Position numbers and translations under genes: made by a program. This document shows positions 7,096-10,447 of a DNA stretch of 10,447 bases, one piece after another (the first letter of the stretch is position 1; every line of letters starts with the position of its first letter). The notes beneath the pieces are model-generated. The model made no database searches. It was not told the DNA's origin and was given only the letters and a program-made list of their open reading frames with translations. This DNA comes from Terrimesophilobacter sp036565765 (lineage in GTDB: Bacteria > Actinomycetota > Actinomycetes > Actinomycetales > Microbacteriaceae): the NCBI RefSeq assembly GCF_036565765.1, contig NZ_DATCXP010000144.1; one strand, given 5' to 3'.

Positions 7096-7587
7096 TCACC
7101 ACATTGGCGAGATTGTCACGTCCACGTTCAGGATTGGCGGAAACGACACCACGTCGCCGGGTTGCCAGGTCAGTGGCTGGAATTGATAGAACAGAAACCA
7201 GCCGGCGACGACGGCCAGTACACCGACAGCGACTACTACCGTCGCGGTGATCCCCAGAATGCGAACTGCCCGCTCCACGTGACGGCGGGCGCGCCAGATT
7301 CCCGCCGCGATGACGACCGCGATGACCAGGTAAATTCCATTGTTCGGATGCATGACGACCGAAACGCACTGGGGCGCTACGGTAGTGGGTTCGCCCGCGC
7401 CATCCAGGTAACCGCCGTCGCCGGTGACACCACCCGGGCAGTATCCCCACGAAGCGGTCGCGAGGATCGAGTAGAGGACAGCTGTAACTAAACCGAGAAC
7501 GATCGAAGCATTGCGCCGCGAGGCGAACCTGGATTCGGCCGTATCGACCTTCGGCGACAGGGCCGGACTGAACTGACCGACGCTCAT
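7096..7587 (-). CDS. Unrecognised membrane protein with three predicted helices
   Basis: I do not recognise this 163-residue protein. ATG 7587 is preceded by GGAGG with 7 bases between, which makes it better than the upstream TTG at 7677 that overlaps the DUF1801 stop. Predicted helices lie at about 27-47, 84-98 and 108-134. Arg24-Arg25 before helix 1 and the basic stretch RARRHVERAVR (99-109) between helices 2 and 3 place the N-terminus and that loop inside. The loop between helices 1 and 2 (48-83) would then be outside and holds Cys50 and Cys74, a possible disulfide. A 29-residue Pro/Trp-rich tail follows helix 3, also outside. By hand count, GC is about 63% over 7141-7560, below the neighbouring regulator gene, and there is a rare TTA codon at residue 33. 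It lies 86 bases downstream of the DUF1801 gene on the same strand; co-transcription is possible but unproven. Confidence 0.75.
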   Translation of the reverse strand: MSVGQFSPALSPKVDTAESRFASRRNASIVLGLVTAVLYSILATASWGYCPGGVTGDGGYLDGAGEPTTVAPQCVSVVMHPNNGIYLVIAVVIAAGIWRARRHVERAVRILGITATVVVAVGVLAVVAGWFLFYQFQPLTWQPGDVVSFPPILNVDVTISPMW

Positions 7588-7673
7588 TTGTGTTCCTCCG
7601 AAGCCAGCTTCGTCGGGGACGAGTGACTGGTCTCGCCGGCACCGGGCGGCCTTCGAGGCAACTGATGGGCTGA

Positions 7674-8027
7674 TCAACGGGCGTGCGCGTCGATCTCCGC
7701 TCGCCGTGCCTCCACGATCCGCCGCAGGACGGCATCCGGCAGCTGATGCTCGGCCGAAAAGTGGATGCTGCCACTCGTCGTCTCGAATCCGGTCAACTCA
7801 TCAGTGACGAATGCCACGACCGCGCCACTATACGGGTAAAGCGATAGGAACTTCTTCGCCCGCAGCGTGGATATGAGCCCCTTGCCCCGGTAGAGCAACG
7901 CGGGCATAGCGTAGCTCGTTCCTTCCTCGGACTCTGGAACGAGGTCTCGCGCGATCGCGTAGACACGCTCCAGCGCGTCCCGATCGGCACCATCGATCGT
8001 GTCAAGGTACTCGGCGACTTCGCCCAT
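7674..8027 (-). CDS. DUF1801 family protein
   Basis: This 117-residue cytoplasmic protein matches the DUF1801 pattern: a helical N-terminus (1-35), then TSYAMPALLYRGKGL (37-51), a strand pair ending in KKFLSLYPYSG (58-68), and a C-terminal helix beginning with the PDAVLRRIVEAR segment. The family adopts the YdhG-like fold, and some members have been linked to iron binding or chaperone roles, but most have no proven function and nothing here identifies a substrate. No Shine-Dalgarno sequence precedes ATG 8027. Instead TAATCT lies six bases before it, as expected if the transcript begins at the start codon. The gene therefore probably has its own promoter rather than relying on readthrough from the TMEM175 gene 76 bases upstream. 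Confidence 0.85.
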   Translation of the reverse strand: MGEVAEYLDTIDGADRDALERVYAIARDLVPESEEGTSYAMPALLYRGKGLISTLRAKKFLSLYPYSGAVVAFVTDELTGFETTSGSIHFSAEHQLPDAVLRRIVEARRAEIDAHAR

Positions 8028-8033
8028 GGTGCG

Positions 8034-8039
8034 AGATTA
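8034..8039 (-). promoter_or_regulatory. Candidate -10 box (TAATCT) for leaderless transcription of the DUF1801 gene
   Basis: TAATCT on the minus strand is followed by six bases (CGCACC) and then ATG 8027. TAnnnT six to seven bases before the start codon is the usual arrangement for leaderless actinobacterial mRNAs. There is no clear -35 hexamer at 16-19 bases, which is acceptable for actinobacterial promoters but keeps confidence modest. Confidence 0.45.
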
Positions 8040-8058
8040 CGCCGCAACTCGCCAAGGC

Positions 8059-8096
8059 GTCGTGCCCGGCGAGAGCGGTGCCCGGGTATGAACGAC
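8059..8096 (-). terminator. Interrupted hairpin downstream of the TMEM175 gene
   Basis: GTCGT (8059-8063) pairs with ACGAC (8092-8096) and CCCGG (8065-8069) with CCGGG (8082-8086). An asymmetric internal loop (1 against 5 bases) lies between them, with a 12-base terminal loop. It starts 7 bases after the minus-strand stop of the TMEM175 gene and has no T-run. The octamer GTGCCCGG also occurs twice directly (8062-8069 and 8078-8085). Terminator function is a guess from position. Confidence 0.3.
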
Positions 8097-8103
8097 CCCG
8101 TCC

Positions 8104-8739
8104 TCACACTCGGCCACGGATCCGCCGCAGCGGGATGACCAATCCAATGGCGACGAGCATGTAGCCGAACACGGCCGCGGTGGGGAAGAACAACCCGACC
8201 ACGATGAACATCAAGTAGAAGCCCAGACTCGGAGTCAGCCGGCGGGTGAGCAGGCGGACATCGAGACCAGTCCGGTCGGCACGCACGAGCTCCTCCCGGA
8301 GCGCGAAGCGCCACAGCGTCGACAGGCACAGGGCGGTGACGAGCAGAACCGAGCCGTAGAGAGTCACGGCCACTCGCTCAGCGTCGGGTGACGCCGTGTT
8401 TTCAGCCAGCAGGCGAGTCGGTAACGGAAGGAAGGCGACGAAGAGCAGGAGCAGCAGATTGAGTCGCAGGAACCCCGGCGATACCTCGCGCAAGAACTCC
8501 GTCATGGAGGTGTGGCCGAGCCAGATCGCGCCGATCGAGAAGAAGCTCACGAGGTAGGCAAGAAAGGACGGCCACTCCCCGATGATCGCCTGCAGCAGGT
8601 CGCCCTCGTCGGAAGTCGGCACCGAGATCTCGAGCACCAAGAGGGTGATCGCAATCGCGAACACCCCGTCGCTGAACGCTTCCATCCGGCTCGAACGCAA
8701 TCGGAAGCCTTGCATCCGTTCCGCGTCGTCGCGGTCCAT
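8104..8739 (-). CDS. TMEM175 (DUF1211) family potassium channel homologue
   Basis: The 211-residue membrane protein carries the family signature RMEAFSDGVFAIAITLL (18-34) at the start of helix 1, which in characterised bacterial TMEM175 channels lines the potassium pathway. Further helices are predicted near 57-75 (ending AIWLGH, with the conserved Trp and His), 92-111, 126-143, and two more near the C-terminus (FYLMFIVVGLFF and FGYMLVAIGLVI), giving the six helices of a single-repeat bacterial member, which acts as a tetramer. I chose ATG 8739 because starting earlier (8814) would overlap the VOC gene. GGGGAG precedes this ATG by only one base, so the internal ATG at 8715 remains possible. 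It follows the VOC gene by 40 bases on the same strand and is probably in the same transcript. Channel activity is inferred from family, not shown. Confidence 0.88.
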   Translation of the reverse strand: MDRDDAERMQGFRLRSSRMEAFSDGVFAIAITLLVLEISVPTSDEGDLLQAIIGEWPSFLAYLVSFFSIGAIWLGHTSMTEFLREVSPGFLRLNLLLLLFVAFLPLPTRLLAENTASPDAERVAVTLYGSVLLVTALCLSTLWRFALREELVRADRTGLDVRLLTRRLTPSLGFYLMFIVVGLFFPTAAVFGYMLVAIGLVIPLRRIRGRV

Positions 8740-8779
8740 GCTCCCCGATGGTAGTGACGTTACAGGCCGATGACCAGAG

Positions 8780-9151
8780 TCAGCGGTGTTGGTCGACGAG
8801 TACCGGGTTGCCATCCGGGTCGACGACGATGAAGGATGCCGGCCCCTCCGACTGCTCCTCGGCTTCGCTGACGAAAGTCACCCCGGCGGCCTTCAGCTGC
8901 CGCTGCAGGTCGCGCACGTCGGTGAACTCGTCGAGCTCGTGCGCGTCGCCATCCCAGCCCGGATTGAACGTGAGCATGTTGCGCTCGAACATCCCCTGGA
9001 ACAGTCCGACTATGGCGCTCCCGTTCCGCATGATGAGCCAGTTCTGCGACATATCGCCGCCGAACTGTTCAAAGCCGAGTTTCTCGTAGAACGCCCGCGA
9101 CGCCGTGATGTCCTTGACCGTCAGACTGATCGAGAATGCTCCAAGTTCCAT
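8780..9151 (-). CDS. VOC superfamily protein without canonical metal ligands
   Basis: This 123-residue protein has the two-module VOC (glyoxalase/bleomycin-resistance) fold. The first module opens with SISLTVKDITASRAFYEKLGF (7-27). The linking segment contains LFQGMFERNMLTFNPGWD, and the last strand is DPDGNPVLVDQ (111-121). In metal-dependent VOC enzymes a His opens the first strand and a Glu lies in the last. Here these positions are Ser7 and Leu118, so classical glyoxalase I or dioxygenase activity is unlikely. Ligand binding or a repurposed site is more plausible. ATG 9151 has AAAGGA seven bases upstream, inside the gap directly after the dehydrogenase stop. With only 14 bases between the genes, they are almost certainly one operon and probably translationally linked. 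The substrate is not known. Confidence 0.88.
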   Translation of the reverse strand: MELGAFSISLTVKDITASRAFYEKLGFEQFGGDMSQNWLIMRNGSAIVGLFQGMFERNMLTFNPGWDGDAHELDEFTDVRDLQRQLKAAGVTFVSEAEEQSEGPASFIVVDPDGNPVLVDQHR

Positions 9152-9165
9152 GCTGGTGTCCTTTC

Positions 9166-10447
9166 TCAGCCGATGCGGATCATCTTCTTGTTGACGAACT
9201 CGTCCGCCCCGAACCGGCCGAGCTCGCGGCCGAACCCGGAGCCCTTGACGCCACCGAACGGGAGTTCGGCCCCGTCCGCGCCGACGACGTTGACGAACAC
9301 CATGCCCGCCTCGATCCGATCGGCGACCCGCAGCGCCTGCTCGGCATCCGTGGTGAACACATAGGAACCCAGGCCGAACGGCGTGTCGTTGGCCAACGCG
9401 ATCGCCTCGTCCTCGGACGCCGCCCGGTAGACGGTGGCCACCGGGCCGAAGAACTCCTCGTGGTAGGCGTCGTTCTCGGCGGTCACATCGGTGAGCACGG
9501 TGGAGGAGAAGTAGTTACCGTCTCTCCCACCCCCGCCGACGATGCGGGCACCGCCGGCGACGGCACGGTCGAGTTGCTCCTGCAGCCGGTCGGTTGCATC
9601 ATCGGAGGACAGCGGCCCGAGCACGGTGTCCGGGGACATCGGGTCGCCCGGCTTCGTGCCGGTGATCGCGGCGGTGAACTTCTCCAGGAACGGTTCGTAG
9701 AGCTTGTCGATCACGATGAACCGCTTGGCGGCGTTGCAGGACTGGCCGCTGTTGTCCAGCCGTGCCGCCACCGCCGAGTCGACCGCGGCATCCAGGTCGG
9801 CGGTGTCCAGCAAGATGAACGGATCGGATCCGCCCAGCTCCAGCACCACCTTCTTCAGGTTGCGTCCCGCGACCTCGGCCACGGCTGCGCCGGCGCGCGC
9901 CGAACCGGTCAGCGAGACGCCCTGCACCCGCGGGTCGGCGATCGCGGAGGCGATCTGCGCGTTGCTGGCGTAGATGTTGACGTACGCGCCCGCCGGGAAC
10001 CCGGCGTCGTGGAAGATCTGCTCGATCGCCGCCGCCGATTCCGGGCACTGCGAGGCGTGCTTGAGCAGGATGGTGTTGCCGACCACCAGGTTCGGGCCGG
10101 CGAAGCGGGCCACCTGGTAGTAGGGGAAGTTCCACGGCATAATGCCCAGCAGCACGCCGAGCGAGCTGCGCCGGATGAGCGCAGAGCCCTCGCCGGCGAG
10201 CAGGGTGATCGGCTCATCCTGCATCAGCATCTCGGCGTTATCGGCATAGTACTGATAGATGTCGGCGCTGAAGTCGACCTCGGAGAGCGCCTGCTCGACG
10301 GGCTTGCCCATCTCGCGAACGATGATCTCGGCAAGCTGCTCGCGCCGTTCGGTGTGCAAATCGCCGACCCGGCGGATCAGCGCGGCGCGCTCGGCGACGG
10401 TGCTGGACCGCGACCAAGTGCGGTGAGCTTCGTCCGCGGCCGCGATC
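9166..10447 (-). CDS. NAD-type succinate-semialdehyde dehydrogenase, 5' end missing
   Basis: The frame is open to the right edge, so the N-terminus (roughly 30 residues) lies outside; 426 residues are visible. TTG 10359 is an internal leucine codon, not the start, because AHRTWSRSSTVAERAALIRR upstream of it is clear aldehyde dehydrogenase sequence. In fragment numbering, the oxyanion Asn is N106 (PWNFPYY), the general base E203 (LELGGSDPF) and the nucleophile C237 (GQSCNAAKRF). The 34-residue Glu-Cys spacing is that of the family. The LLKHA segment and overall length fit the short Sad/YneI and mycobacterial GabD1 type rather than E. coli GabD. The enzyme oxidises succinate semialdehyde to succinate with NAD(P)+, the last step of GABA degradation; related aldehydes are possible substrates. 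No transaminase gene is visible, but the upstream side is cut off. It heads the operon with the VOC gene. Confidence 0.92.
   Translation of the reverse strand, partial: IAAADEAHRTWSRSSTVAERAALIRRVGDLHTERREQLAEIIVREMGKPVEQALSEVDFSADIYQYYADNAEMLMQDEPITLLAGEGSALIRRSSLGVLLGIMPWNFPYYQVARFAGPNLVVGNTILLKHASQCPESAAAIEQIFHDAGFPAGAYVNIYASNAQIASAIADPRVQGVSLTGSARAGAAVAEVAGRNLKKVVLELGGSDPFILLDTADLDAAVDSAVAARLDNSGQSCNAAKRFIVIDKLYEPFLEKFTAAITGTKPGDPMSPDTVLGPLSSDDATDRLQEQLDRAVAGGARIVGGGGRDGNYFSSTVLTDVTAENDAYHEEFFGPVATVYRAASEDEAIALANDTPFGLGSYVFTTDAEQALRVADRIEAGMVFVNVVGADGAELPFGGVKGSGFGRELGRFGADEFVNKKMIRIG

Noticed and set aside
7588..7677. TTG start at 7677 adding 30 residues to the three-helix protein and overlapping the DUF1801 stop (TTGA)
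   Set aside because: The added residues show no feature, and ATG 7587 has a well-placed GGAGG.
7028..7774. 248-codon minus-strand frame across the three-helix gene and the end of the DUF1801 gene
   Set aside because: It conflicts with two better genes, has no hydrophobic or family pattern, and is Arg/Ser/Pro-rich as expected of a wrong frame.
8740..8814. Earlier start for the TMEM175 gene at 8814
   Set aside because: It would overlap the end of the VOC gene by 35 bases and add a polar stretch unlike the usual short N-terminus before the RxxxFSDG motif.
10357..10359. TTG as the start of the dehydrogenase
   Set aside because: Sequence before it in the same frame is typical aldehyde dehydrogenase N-terminal sequence running to the window edge.

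Overview
The window is a high-GC stretch typical of an actinomycete (Actinomycetota). The GC-rich third codon positions, GTG starts, short gene overlaps and family make-up all fit; the genus cannot be fixed from sequence alone. It holds nine protein-coding genes, two of them cut by the window edges. I found no RNA genes, CRISPR arrays, insertion sequences or phage genes.

Left block (1-3082, + strand): the 3' part of a MoxR/ChlI-like AAA+ ATPase gene overlaps by 8 bases a gene for a 674-residue VWA (MIDAS) protein. This is a two-gene ATPase/VWA unit of the same general logic as RavA-ViaA, CbbQ-CbbO or BchI-BchD, and it appears to match the uncharacterised mycobacterial pair Rv0958/Rv0959. A perfect 23-bp inverted repeat (3105-3164) separates it from the convergent genes on its right and is the likely two-way terminator.

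Middle block (3174-6986, - strand): in order of transcription, a 900-residue MalT-type LuxR regulator (STAND ATPase, long helical-repeat region, C-terminal HTH), a conserved 83-residue protein of unknown function, and a six-helix DUF4386 membrane protein. The 90-base gap after the regulator gene carries two nested dyads, including three copies of GGTGATT, which look like regulatory DNA for the last two genes. This cassette is the best candidate in the window for an undescribed signalling system.

Right block (7096-10447, - strand): an NAD-type succinate-semialdehyde dehydrogenase (5' end outside the window), a VOC-fold protein lacking the usual metal ligands, a TMEM175-type potassium channel homologue, a DUF1801 protein with a probable leaderless start, and an unrecognised three-helix membrane protein. 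The first two are tightly spaced (14 bases) and surely co-transcribed; TMEM175 follows after 40 bases and probably belongs too. The last two are looser neighbours. The dehydrogenase points to GABA-shunt or aldehyde catabolism; the roles of the others there are open.
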